Assembly (NCBI RefSeq): GCF_001601815.1
Contig: NZ_LUKG01000006.1
Coordinates: forward strand, 33,914-70,086
DNA from: Flavihumibacter sp. CACIAM 22H1
GTDB lineage: Bacteria > Bacteroidota > Bacteroidia > Chitinophagales > Chitinophagaceae
Reading direction: 5' to 3'
Length of the DNA stretch: 36,173 nucleotides
The notes beneath the pieces are model-generated. The model did not search any database and was not told the origin of the DNA. It was given only the letters and a program-made list of their open reading frames with translations. The translations under genes were made by a program, and so were the position numbers. Shown here piece after piece: positions 8,590 through 19,137 of the stretch (the first letter of the stretch is position 1; each line of letters opens with the position of its first letter).

Positions 8590-10821
8590 ATGGAAGTAAC
8601 CGTAAAAACAGCCCAGCAACTTCGATTAACTGCCGAAGAATTTGAATTAATCAAAGAAAAGCTGGGTCGCACTCCCAATTTTAATGAACTCTGTGCTTTC
8701 TCCGGGATGTGGAGTGAGCATTGCAGCTATAAGAATTCGATCAAATGGCTCAAAACCCTGCCACGTGAAGGTGGAAAAATGCTGGTAGCGGCGGGCGAAG
8801 AAAATGCAGGACTAATGGATATGGGCGATGGTTTTGGGGTGGTTTTCAAAATTGAAAGCCATAATCACCCCTCCGCTATTGAACCTTTCCAGGGGGCTGC
8901 AACCGGGGTAGGAGGAATTCACCGCGATATTTTTACGATGGGGGCTCGCCCCATTGCCGCTTTGAATTCACTGCGTTTTGGAAAGCTGCAGGAAAATAAA
9001 ACACAGCACCTGCTGGGCGGCGTAGTACATGGAATCGGCCATTATGGCAATTGTTTTGGCGTACCTACAGTTGGAGGAGAAATCTATTTTGAACAATGTT
9101 ATCATACTAACCCGCTGGTGAATGCAATGAGCGTGGGTATTGTAAAAGCGGGCGGAACCGTAAGTGCTACAGCGGAAGGAACCGGAAATCCGGTAATGTT
9201 CGTGGGTTCAGCAACCGGAAAAGATGGAATTGGAGGGGCTTCTTTTGCTTCGGCTGATATTACAGCAGAAAGTGCTGAAGAGCTACCAGCCGTTCAGGTA
9301 GGTGATCCTTTCCAGGAAAAGAAACTGCTGGAAGCCTGCCTGGAGGTTATTACTACCGGTGCAGTGGTGGGCATGCAGGATATGGGTGCTGCCGGCATTA
9401 TTTGTTCAACCGCTGAAATGAGTGCAAAAGGCGGCGTTGGCATGCGGATTGATTTAGATAAAGTACCTACCCGCCAGGCCAATATGAAAACCTGGGAGCT
9501 GCTCTTAAGCGAAAGCCAGGAGCGCATGCTGATGGTGGTAGAAAAAGGGAAGGAAGCCCTTGTGGAAGCTATTTTTGAAAAATGGGATCTGCCCTGCTCT
9601 GTGATCGGTGAAGTAACGGATGATGGCTTGCTGAATTTTTTCATGAACGGAGAATTGGAAGCCTCCATACCAGCAGACGTATTAGTACTTGGAGGCGGTG
9701 CGCCACAATATGACCGGGCGTATGAAGAACCGGTTTATTTTGAAAAAATCAAAGCATTTGACCCCGGCACAGTTCCTCAGCCGGCAGATTATAAAGCAAT
9801 TGCCGCTCAATTGGTAAACATTCCTAATATAGCTTCCAAACGCTGGGTGTACGTGCAATACGACAGTATGGTAGGTACGGGTAATACCTCTACCAATGCG
9901 CCGAGTGATGCGGCCGTGGTGCTGGCTAAGCCGTCTGAAAAAGCATTGGCGGTAACGACCGATTGTAACAGCCGGTATGTATACGCGGATCCCTATAAGG
10001 GAGCTATGATAGCGGTAGCAGAGGCCGCGCGCAATATCGTTTGTTCCGGAGGAGAACCCCTGGGCGTAACCAATTGCCTGAATTTTGGAAACCCGTACGA
10101 TCCACAGGTCTATTACCAGTTTGTGCATGCTATCAAAGGAATGGGTGATGCCTGCCGGCGTTTTAATACCCCTGTTACCGGCGGTAACGTTAGTTTCTAT
10201 AACCAGAATCCGGATGGACCGGTGTACCCGACCCCAACCATCGGTATGGTAGGGTTACTGGATTCTTACCAGGATAGAATGACGCTGGGTTTCCGGGAAG
10301 CAGGTGACCTTATATACCTGATCGGGAAATCAACCAGCGATATCAATAGTTCGGAATACCTGAATAAAATTCTCAGCATTGAGTTTTCTCCGGCTCCTTA
10401 TTTTGAGCTGGAAGAAGAAGTTGACCTGCAGGCAACAGTATTAAAGCTGATCCGTTCCAAACAAATCCTTTCCGCACACGATGTAAGCGAAGGCGGACTC
10501 TTTATCACCCTTCTGGAAAGCGGATTTGTAAACGGACTGGGATTTGATATCCGCACTGCTTCTCATATCCGCAAAGATGCCGACTTGTTTGGCGAAGGCC
10601 AAAGCCGCGTTGTAGTATCCGTACAGCCATCGCAACAGGCCGAATTCGAAGCTGGTTTAAAGGGTACTGAATTTCGGTTATTGGGTACTGTTACCAGTGC
10701 CGAACTGAACATTGACGGAGAAGCCTGGGGTTCCGTAGACGATTGGAAAAACCAGTATGATACGGCTATTGAGAAATTACTGGCCGGACATGAATCTGAA
10801 CATGCGCTCAGTGCATTATAA
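8590..10821 (+). CDS. purL: phosphoribosylformylglycinamidine synthase subunit PurL (small, PurQ/PurS-dependent type)
   Basis: 743 aa from Met at 8590; FNELCAFSGMWSEHCSYKNS, FKIESHNHPSAIEPFQGAATGVGGIHRDIFTMGARPIA, NPYDPQVYYQF, TGGNVSFYNQ; lacks the glutaminase domain. Confidence 0.96.
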   Translation: MEVTVKTAQQLRLTAEEFELIKEKLGRTPNFNELCAFSGMWSEHCSYKNSIKWLKTLPREGGKMLVAAGEENAGLMDMGDGFGVVFKIESHNHPSAIEPFQGAATGVGGIHRDIFTMGARPIAALNSLRFGKLQENKTQHLLGGVVHGIGHYGNCFGVPTVGGEIYFEQCYHTNPLVNAMSVGIVKAGGTVSATAEGTGNPVMFVGSATGKDGIGGASFASADITAESAEELPAVQVGDPFQEKKLLEACLEVITTGAVVGMQDMGAAGIICSTAEMSAKGGVGMRIDLDKVPTRQANMKTWELLLSESQERMLMVVEKGKEALVEAIFEKWDLPCSVIGEVTDDGLLNFFMNGELEASIPADVLVLGGGAPQYDRAYEEPVYFEKIKAFDPGTVPQPADYKAIAAQLVNIPNIASKRWVYVQYDSMVGTGNTSTNAPSDAAVVLAKPSEKALAVTTDCNSRYVYADPYKGAMIAVAEAARNIVCSGGEPLGVTNCLNFGNPYDPQVYYQFVHAIKGMGDACRRFNTPVTGGNVSFYNQNPDGPVYPTPTIGMVGLLDSYQDRMTLGFREAGDLIYLIGKSTSDINSSEYLNKILSIEFSPAPYFELEEEVDLQATVLKLIRSKQILSAHDVSEGGLFITLLESGFVNGLGFDIRTASHIRKDADLFGEGQSRVVVSVQPSQQAEFEAGLKGTEFRLLGTVTSAELNIDGEAWGSVDDWKNQYDTAIEKLLAGHESEHALSAL

Positions 10822-10836
10822 CCTGTAACGCCACCC

Positions 10837-11850
10837 ATGCCTTCTGTTAGTGATTTGTTTCAGTTGTTTGAAATGACCCCCGACCTTGTTTGCATAGCGG
10901 GCAGAGACGGATATTTCAAAAAAGTAAACAAAGCAGTGATTGATAAATTGGGTTATACGGAGGAAGAGCTGTTTTCCCGTTTGATTTCCAGTTTTGTACA
11001 TCCCGATGACCGCGAAGAAACGGCCCGTACCAGAGCTGAATTGATCAGCGGTAAAAAACTACTCAACTTTGAAAACAGGTATATCACCAAAAACGGGGGA
11101 GTTGTTTGGCTGGAATGGACATCTATTTTTCATTCCGGTAAAGACATGGTTTTTGCCATCGCCAAAGATATTACCAAGCGAAAAAAAGTGGAGAAAGATA
11201 TAGAGGCGGAATACCATAAGTTTAAAAGTTTGGCGGGCCATTTTAAAACCAGCATGGAAGCAGACCGAAAATTCCTGGCGGCTGAATTACACGAGGAAAT
11301 GGCCCAGCTTGCCTCGGTTATCAAAATGGATATTGACTGGGTAGGAAGACGGGAGGATGGTTTATCCCCTGCCAGTAGAAACCGCCTGGAACATGCGGCC
11401 GGCATAACGGAACTGCTGATTGCGACCATACGACGCATAACTTTTAGCATCGGGTCTACCATGCTGAGCCATGTCGGTCTGAAAGCCACGCTCGACTGGC
11501 AGTGCAGAGAATTTTCTTTGTTAACGGGCATTCCCTGTAAGTTCCTGAGCACCGTGGAAGAGGATAAAACGGTGGGGGAGGTAGAGCTGGATTTTTTACG
11601 GATCAGCCAGGAAGCGCTGACCTCCATTATGATGAATACGGAGGTTCGGCAGGTAGGCCTGGCCCTGGACCATATCGGGGCTAAAGTGTATTTAACCATA
11701 CAGGTAGATTATAAAGTGATTATTAATAGAGACCTGTTTTCCGAAAGCCTGGAACGGATACGTGACAGGGCCAGTTATATAAACGGTCAAACCGAAATTG
11801 ATCTCGATCCTGCCGGGTGCACAATTATTCGGGTTATCGTAGACAAATAA
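10837..11850 (+). CDS. PAS-domain protein with histidine-kinase-like C-terminus (degenerate)
   Basis: 337 aa; PAS (MTPDLVCIAGRDGYFKKVNKAVIDKLGYTEEELF ... FVHPDDRE) plus HisKA_3-like AELHEEMAQLASVIKMDIDWV; ATPase N- and G1-box residues not conserved. Confidence 0.75.
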   Translation: MPSVSDLFQLFEMTPDLVCIAGRDGYFKKVNKAVIDKLGYTEEELFSRLISSFVHPDDREETARTRAELISGKKLLNFENRYITKNGGVVWLEWTSIFHSGKDMVFAIAKDITKRKKVEKDIEAEYHKFKSLAGHFKTSMEADRKFLAAELHEEMAQLASVIKMDIDWVGRREDGLSPASRNRLEHAAGITELLIATIRRITFSIGSTMLSHVGLKATLDWQCREFSLLTGIPCKFLSTVEEDKTVGEVELDFLRISQEALTSIMMNTEVRQVGLALDHIGAKVYLTIQVDYKVIINRDLFSESLERIRDRASYINGQTEIDLDPAGCTIIRVIVDK

Positions 11851-11878
11851 ATTAGTTTTTCCCCAGTACCTTTATTGC

Positions 11879-12859
11879 ATGGATAATAAAACGGTCATTA
11901 TTGTAACCGGAGCTGCCGGGTTTATAGGCAGCTGTCTAGTAGGTTTTTTAAACCTGAAAGGCTATACCAACCTTATTTTGGTAGATGAGTTTTCGAGTGC
12001 CGTCAAAGAGGCAAATCTATCTGGTAAATTATACATCGATAAAGTTGACAGGAACCTGTTTTTTGAATGGTTGCAGGAACATAAACCCACTATTTCGTTC
12101 GTGTTTCATATCGGGGCCCGAACAGATACTACGGAGTTTGACTATTCCGTACATCAGCGCCTGAACGTGGAGTATTCCCAGAAATTGTGGAATTACTGCG
12201 TAGTACATACGATTCCATTGGTATATGCTTCTTCCGCAGCTACTTATGGAAACGGGGAATTGGGCTATCAGGATTCACATGAGCTGCCTTTTCAACTGGA
12301 GCCCCTGAACCCCTACGGTGTTTCCAAAAATGAATTTGATAAATGGGTATTGCATGAAGCCATGCACCCGCCCTTTTGGGCAGGCCTGAAATTTTTTAAT
12401 GTTTATGGCCCCAATGAATACCACAAGGGAAGAATGGCTTCGGTGATCTGGCATTCCTTTAACCAGATCAGGGAACAGGGAAAAGTGAAATTATTCAGAT
12501 CGCACCGGCCCGATTTCAAAGACGGGCAGCAACTGCGTGATTTTGTGTATGTGATGGATGTTATTAAGGTTTGTTTCTGGCTCATGATTAACCAGCCTGC
12601 CTCGGGTTTGTATAATCTTGGTACCGGAAAGGCCAGAAGTTTTGAAGACCTGGTTAAAGCCACTTATGCAGGACTGGATAAAGAAGCCCTGATCGAGTTT
12701 ATCGATATGCCGGAAGATATCCGGGAAAAGTACCAGTATTTCACCGAAGCAGCCATGCATAAATTACAGGCAGCGGGTTATTCAGAGCCCTTTTACAGCC
12801 TGGAAGAGGGCGTGGAAGACTATGTACGCAACTACCTGGTGGGTGGACACTACTATTAA
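11879..12859 (+). CDS. hldD: ADP-L-glycero-D-manno-heptose 6-epimerase
   Basis: 326 aa; VTGAAGFIGSCLV, HIGARTDTTEFDY, YASSAATYGNGELGY, FFNVYGPNEYHKGRMASV, FKDGQQLRDFVYV. Confidence 0.93.
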   Translation: MDNKTVIIVTGAAGFIGSCLVGFLNLKGYTNLILVDEFSSAVKEANLSGKLYIDKVDRNLFFEWLQEHKPTISFVFHIGARTDTTEFDYSVHQRLNVEYSQKLWNYCVVHTIPLVYASSAATYGNGELGYQDSHELPFQLEPLNPYGVSKNEFDKWVLHEAMHPPFWAGLKFFNVYGPNEYHKGRMASVIWHSFNQIREQGKVKLFRSHRPDFKDGQQLRDFVYVMDVIKVCFWLMINQPASGLYNLGTGKARSFEDLVKATYAGLDKEALIEFIDMPEDIREKYQYFTEAAMHKLQAAGYSEPFYSLEEGVEDYVRNYLVGGHYY

Positions 12860-12877
12860 AGCAAGCAACTATCAAAT

Positions 12878-13681
12878 ATGAGCAAAACCATAGCCATAAT
12901 CGGCGGGGGAAACCTTGGTATCTCCATTGCAGAAGGATTAACGGCAGGGGGATTTTTATCCCCCTCACAGATTACAGTTACCCGCCGAACAACCACCCTG
13001 CTACAGCCTCTCCAACAAAAAGGGATGCAGATCACCAGCGATAACCTGGCCGCAGCCGCCGGCAGTGAAGTGATTCTATTGGCCGTAAAGCCCTTCCAGA
13101 TTAAAGAAGTGATCCGTGAAATAGCACCTGCATTAACCAGTGATAAATTGCTGATATCCGTAGTAACCGGAGTAAGCATGCAGGAAATGCGGTCGGAAAT
13201 AGGCATAGCTAACTCACCGGCTTTGTTCAGAGCCATGCCTAATACAGCAGTTGCCATCCGGGAAAGTATGACCTGTATCAGCCATTCCGGAGCCAGCCAG
13301 GCACAGGTCGAATGGGTATTGGAGCTGTTTAACCAGGTAGGAAGGGTGGTGGCCATTGATGAAAAACTTATGGACGCAGCTACCGTTTTGGGGGCCTGCG
13401 GAACAGCGTATGCCATGCGGTATATCAGGGCAAATATCCAGGGGGGTATAGAAATCGGGTTTGATGCTAAAACGGCCAGCCTTATAGCTGCCCAAACGGT
13501 TAAAGGAGCCGCAGAACTGCTTTTGCAGAAAGGTACCCACCCGGAATATGAAATTGATAAGGTAACCACCCCTAAGGGCTGTACGATTGCCGGGCTTAAT
13601 GAAATGGAACACCAGGGTTTCAGCTCATCCCTTATTAAAGGGATATCAGCCAGTTATGTGAAAATTCAGGCAGATAAATAA
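12878..13681 (+). CDS. proC: pyrroline-5-carboxylate reductase
   Basis: 267 aa; IAIIGGGNLGISIAEGL, LLAVKPFQIKEV, ALFRAMPNTAVAIRESMTCIS, VTTPKGCTIAGLNEMEHQGF. Confidence 0.93.
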   Translation: MSKTIAIIGGGNLGISIAEGLTAGGFLSPSQITVTRRTTTLLQPLQQKGMQITSDNLAAAAGSEVILLAVKPFQIKEVIREIAPALTSDKLLISVVTGVSMQEMRSEIGIANSPALFRAMPNTAVAIRESMTCISHSGASQAQVEWVLELFNQVGRVVAIDEKLMDAATVLGACGTAYAMRYIRANIQGGIEIGFDAKTASLIAAQTVKGAAELLLQKGTHPEYEIDKVTTPKGCTIAGLNEMEHQGFSSSLIKGISASYVKIQADK

Positions 13682-13800
13682 TATTTGATTCAAATGTTCG
13701 TTTATTAAATCAGCGGGTATAAGGGATTTCCCCTAGATATTAGGAATTTTTTTATACCTTCGCCTTTCCTAAACCTGTGAACAACCCAGAATCTAATAGT

Positions 13801-13980
13801 ATGAAGCGAAATTTAAGTGTATGGATCCTTTTTGTAGAGATTTTAGCCATCGTGGTCATACACGCAAATAAAGATCAGGCGGAAAAAATTAAAGAAATCT
13901 TGTTGAAACGTAATCATTCAGCCTTTATAAAAGCCACTCCGATTCAACCGTCTGCTGTTTCGCAGCTGACGATCAAATAA
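13801..13980 (+). CDS. small hypothetical protein with N-terminal hydrophobic segment (59 aa)
   Basis: MKRNLSVWILFVEILAIVVIHANKDQAEKIKEILLKRNHSAFIKATPIQPSAVSQLTIK; followed by a terminator. Confidence 0.5.
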   Translation: MKRNLSVWILFVEILAIVVIHANKDQAEKIKEILLKRNHSAFIKATPIQPSAVSQLTIK

Positions 13981-14006
13981 TAAGCAATAATCACCAAAAG
14001 GAAAAA

Positions 14007-14045
14007 ATAGGCATCCGGGATTCCGGGTGCCTATTGTCTTTTTAT
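14007..14045 (+). terminator. rho-independent terminator downstream of the small ORF
   Basis: ATAGGCATCCGG-gatt-CCGGGTGCCTAT (12 bp stem with one G-U) followed by tgtcttttt. Confidence 0.8.
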
Positions 14046-14214
14046 CCTATCTTTGCATGACCTCCCGGATGAACATATTGCAATTTTCCGCAAGGTCACA
14101 TCAACCTGGTTCACAATAAATGATTTTGTATGTTTTCTAGCACAACTGGCCAATTGGTCTGGGGTGTTATTATTTTTTTAGAACCCAGGGGTAATGATTA
14201 AAATTTGAAATTGA

Positions 14215-15867
<1,653 letters not shown>

Positions 15868-15888
15868 GAAAAGGGAACCGCCGGTTTA

Positions 15889-15906
15889 CCATTTACTATT
15901 CACTAT
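15889..15906. repeat. second copy (inverted) of intergenic heptad-type motif
   Basis: CCATTTACTATTCACTAT is the exact reverse complement of 31289..31306 ATAGTGAATAGTAAATGG. Confidence 0.5.
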
Positions 15907-15967
15907 AGACGCAATATTATTCAGCCACCTTTTCCTTTATCTTCGCAACTCTTAAAAATATTACTGG

Positions 15968-17815
15968 ATGCAAAGTATGGATCGGAATACGATAATCGGT
16001 TTTGTGCTGTTGGGGGTTCTTTTATTTGTTTATCTGTTTATTTCTTCCAAGAATAGCAGGGAATTAGAAGCCCAACGCCTCCGTCAGGAAGATTCCCTGG
16101 CAAAAATTGAACTGGTTAAACAACAAGCTGCCCAGGCCAAGGCAAAAGACAGCATTGCGGCTTCTGCCCAGGTACTTGATTCCAATGCTACCGGATGGGC
16201 CAGGCACCTGGCTGGTTCAGAAGGCTTTCATACCGTTGAAACAGACCTGCTGAAAGTACGATTCAGTAATAAGGGAGGGCAACCGGTTCAGGTAGAACTG
16301 AAAAAATACAACCGGGCAGACAGTAGCCTGGTATCAATAATTGAAGACGGAAGTGATCAGTTTAGTTACCCCGTACTAACAGCCACCAATCAAAGTACCC
16401 CTTCTGCTGAGTTGTTTTTTCAACTCAAGTCTGCCCAGCAGGATGCCAATGGCAACCATATTGTGGTATATGAAGCGGCCGGTAACGCGGGTGAATCCAT
16501 TCAACAGGAATACATCATCAAACCTGGTTCCTATTTAATCGACTTTACGATTCGGCTTAACGGAACCACTTCTATGATTGCCCAGCAGAATTTCCAGTTG
16601 CAATGGAATGTAGCAGCGCAGCAGCAAGAAAAAGATGCCAGGTACGAAAGAGAACAATCCCAGCTTATTCTGGTAGAAGATGGAGAATACGACTATTTTA
16701 ACCTGATGTCCAATAACCAGAAAAGCTTTGAAAATACGGTTCATTGGGCAAGTATCAAACAGCGCTTTTTTAATGCTACCCTCATTAATAAAGACAAATT
16801 TGACAAAGCAAAATTTGACTGGACAACTCCCAAAGAAGATAGTGCTCGTTTAATTGTTGCTACCAAAGCCAGTTTTGAAAAGAAACTGCCCGCAGGTACC
16901 CAGGCCACTATTCCGCTTCAGTTCTATTTTGGTCCGAACGACTATAAAATTCTGCGCAATATCGGGGTAGAAAAAATGGATAAGATTGTAAATCTTGGAC
17001 AGGGACCCTATGCTTTTGTACGACCCATCAACCAGTACATTGTAATGCCCGTTTTTGATTTTATCAAAAAATATTTTGTTTCATTTGGGTTGGTTATTGC
17101 CTTGCTGACCATCTTTATCCGGCTGATTACATCTCCCCTGGTGTACTCAAGTTATCTGAGTGGCGCTAAAATGAAGGCATTGCGCCCTGAAATAGATGCA
17201 CTTAAAGCAAAATATGGCGATGATCAGCAGACATTTGGGATGGAGCAAATGAAGTTGTTCCGGGAGGCCGGCGTTAACCCGCTGGGCGGATGTATTCCCG
17301 CTTTACTGCAGATCCCGATCTTCTTTGCATTGTATAGCTTTTTTAACTCTTTTGTTGACCTGCGGGGAGAATCCTTCCTCTGGGCCGCTGATTTGTCGAC
17401 CTACGATGTAATCACCCAACTGCCGTTTAAGATTCCCTGGTTTGGTGATCATATCAGCCTGTTTACCCTTACGGCTGTTATTACCAGTTTCCTGATCTCC
17501 CTGTATAATATGAATATGACACCGGATCAGAATAATCCGATGTTGAAATACATGCCTTATTTCTTCCCGGTATTGTTGCTCTTCTTCTTTAACCGGCTTC
17601 CATCGGCCCTTACCTGGTATTATACGGTTTCCAACCTGATTACCCTGGCATTACAGTGGGTGATTCAAAATTATATTATCGATCACGATAAAATTGTAGC
17701 GCAGTTAGCAGCCAATAGAGCTAAACCGAAGAGCAAATCAAAATGGCAGGAAAAAATGGAACAAATGCAGGAAACGCAGAAGCGTGTGCAGGAAATGCAG
17801 AAAAAAGGCAAATAA
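15968..17815 (+). CDS. yidC: membrane protein insertase YidC
   Basis: 615 aa; N-terminal TM, large periplasmic domain, GGCIPALLQIPIFFALYSFF, MKYMPYFFPVLLLFFFNRLPSALTWYYTVSNL. Confidence 0.96.
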   Translation: MQSMDRNTIIGFVLLGVLLFVYLFISSKNSRELEAQRLRQEDSLAKIELVKQQAAQAKAKDSIAASAQVLDSNATGWARHLAGSEGFHTVETDLLKVRFSNKGGQPVQVELKKYNRADSSLVSIIEDGSDQFSYPVLTATNQSTPSAELFFQLKSAQQDANGNHIVVYEAAGNAGESIQQEYIIKPGSYLIDFTIRLNGTTSMIAQQNFQLQWNVAAQQQEKDARYEREQSQLILVEDGEYDYFNLMSNNQKSFENTVHWASIKQRFFNATLINKDKFDKAKFDWTTPKEDSARLIVATKASFEKKLPAGTQATIPLQFYFGPNDYKILRNIGVEKMDKIVNLGQGPYAFVRPINQYIVMPVFDFIKKYFVSFGLVIALLTIFIRLITSPLVYSSYLSGAKMKALRPEIDALKAKYGDDQQTFGMEQMKLFREAGVNPLGGCIPALLQIPIFFALYSFFNSFVDLRGESFLWAADLSTYDVITQLPFKIPWFGDHISLFTLTAVITSFLISLYNMNMTPDQNNPMLKYMPYFFPVLLLFFFNRLPSALTWYYTVSNLITLALQWVIQNYIIDHDKIVAQLAANRAKPKSKSKWQEKMEQMQETQKRVQEMQKKGK

Positions 17816-17862
17816 GCCAACTAAAAATGGTTATTTTCCGTCTGATTTACAGCAAGATCAAC

Positions 17863-18519
17863 ATGAAAATAGCATTTCTTAGCCTCCTGGGCCTCTTCTG
17901 CTTTACCGGAATCCAGGCGCAAAAAAGAGTTTCAGACCTTACCATCGTTTACGATGCGGTTATTACTACCGGAACCGCTGAACCCAAACTGGCGGATGCG
18001 TTCGACGGTGCAACCACCACCGTTTACCTGAAAGGTGGACTGAGCCGGTCAGAGATGCAAAGCGCCCTGGCAAGTTTTACGACCATACACGATGCCCGAA
18101 CCGGCAGTGCGGTAGTGCTACAGGAAGTGGGCGGACAAAAAGTCCTGATCCGGATGACGGCAGAGGACTGGAAGGATAAAAATCGCCGGTACGAAGGAAT
18201 CAGTTTTACTACAACCGACGAAACCAAACAATTGGCAGGGTATACCTGTAAAAAAGCGGTGGCTTCTTTGAAGGACGGGTCAACGTTCACCGTGTATTAT
18301 ACCGAAGAATTACAACCGGAAAACAACCACTATAACTCCCAGTTTACAAATCTTCGGGGCTTACCCCTTGAATATGAATTACAACAAGGTAAACTTACCA
18401 TTAAATACGTAGTAGCCCAGGTGTCTCTGAACCCGGTACCAGTTTCGAAATTCGATATCCCCAAATCAGGTTTTCGTGAAATGAGTTATGAGGAGAGTAA
18501 GAAGGGGAGGAGGAATTAG
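17863..18519 (+). CDS. secreted protein of unknown function, GLPGLI/DUF4412-like
   Basis: Met at 17863 followed by signal peptide MKIAFLSLLGLFCFTGIQAQKR; 'TKQLAGYTCKKAVASLKDGSTFTVYYTEEL' pattern. The upstream ORF extension overlaps yidC and was discarded. Confidence 0.65.
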   Translation: MKIAFLSLLGLFCFTGIQAQKRVSDLTIVYDAVITTGTAEPKLADAFDGATTTVYLKGGLSRSEMQSALASFTTIHDARTGSAVVLQEVGGQKVLIRMTAEDWKDKNRRYEGISFTTTDETKQLAGYTCKKAVASLKDGSTFTVYYTEELQPENNHYNSQFTNLRGLPLEYELQQGKLTIKYVVAQVSLNPVPVSKFDIPKSGFREMSYEESKKGRRN

Positions 18520-18556
18520 GGGGAGGGGAATGAAGAAGGACAAGGGGGAATAAAAA

Positions 18557-18574
18557 ATGCTCCATTCGGAGCAG
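18557..18574 (-). terminator. rho-independent terminator for the 18605..18991 minus-strand gene
   Basis: On minus strand TGCTCC-gaat-GGAGCA followed by TTTTTTA. Confidence 0.65.
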
Positions 18575-18604
18575 CAGCAAGAAGTTCTTTTAATAGGGGA
18601 AAAA

Positions 18605-18991
18605 TTATTTGTGCATCCGCAACTTCAGGTTCAACATCTGCGTACTGTTACAAGCCGTTGTTTTACCAATTGTAATGCGACTGCTATACGGCATAATGTA
18701 AGTGGTATTCCCTTTTTGATAGGTAACCAGGGTGTTCACACTCAGCTGATTCTGGTTAATTTTCGTAGTCGAAAAGCCTAAACTTCCTTTGTAAGAAGGG
18801 CCTGCTTTCAATGTAAAACCAGTAGTGGTTTTAATCGGAACAAAATGTTCAGTTGGTTTGCTGGCTGTTTTTTTGGCTTTTTTCTCCCCTCCCATACTGG
18901 CAACCGCTAAACCGGTAATTCCTAGTAAAACCGCTGCCGCCAGCAGTTTTCTACCGTGTTTAGAGATTCTTGTATGGAGGTTTAACAACAT
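18605..18991 (-). CDS. hypothetical secreted protein
   Basis: Met at 18991 gives MLLNLHTRISKHGRKLLAAAVLLGITGLAVASMGGEKK..., a signal-peptide-like N-terminus; terminator downstream. Confidence 0.55.
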   Translation of the reverse strand: MLLNLHTRISKHGRKLLAAAVLLGITGLAVASMGGEKKAKKTASKPTEHFVPIKTTTGFTLKAGPSYKGSLGFSTTKINQNQLSVNTLVTYQKGNTTYIMPYSSRITIGKTTACNSTQMLNLKLRMHK

Positions 18992-19137
18992 ATTAGTACA
19001 AAAATAAACAAAAAATTTGGACAATTCCTAACCATTCGTCACAAACTTTATAATCTATTTAACGCTCGTTTATAAAAAATGTTACAGAAACTTGGAATTT
19101 TTTTTTGTTTAAGGTAAATTAGGAGAACCTATCATTC

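Noticed and set aside
12856-13569. 237-aa minus-strand ORF antisense to proC
   Set aside because: Complete overlap with clearly coding proC; composition typical of a codon-bias artefact
17743-17862. N-terminal extension of the GLPGLI-like ORF overlapping yidC
   Set aside because: A signal peptide begins at Met 17863; the extension is out-of-frame yidC tail sequence
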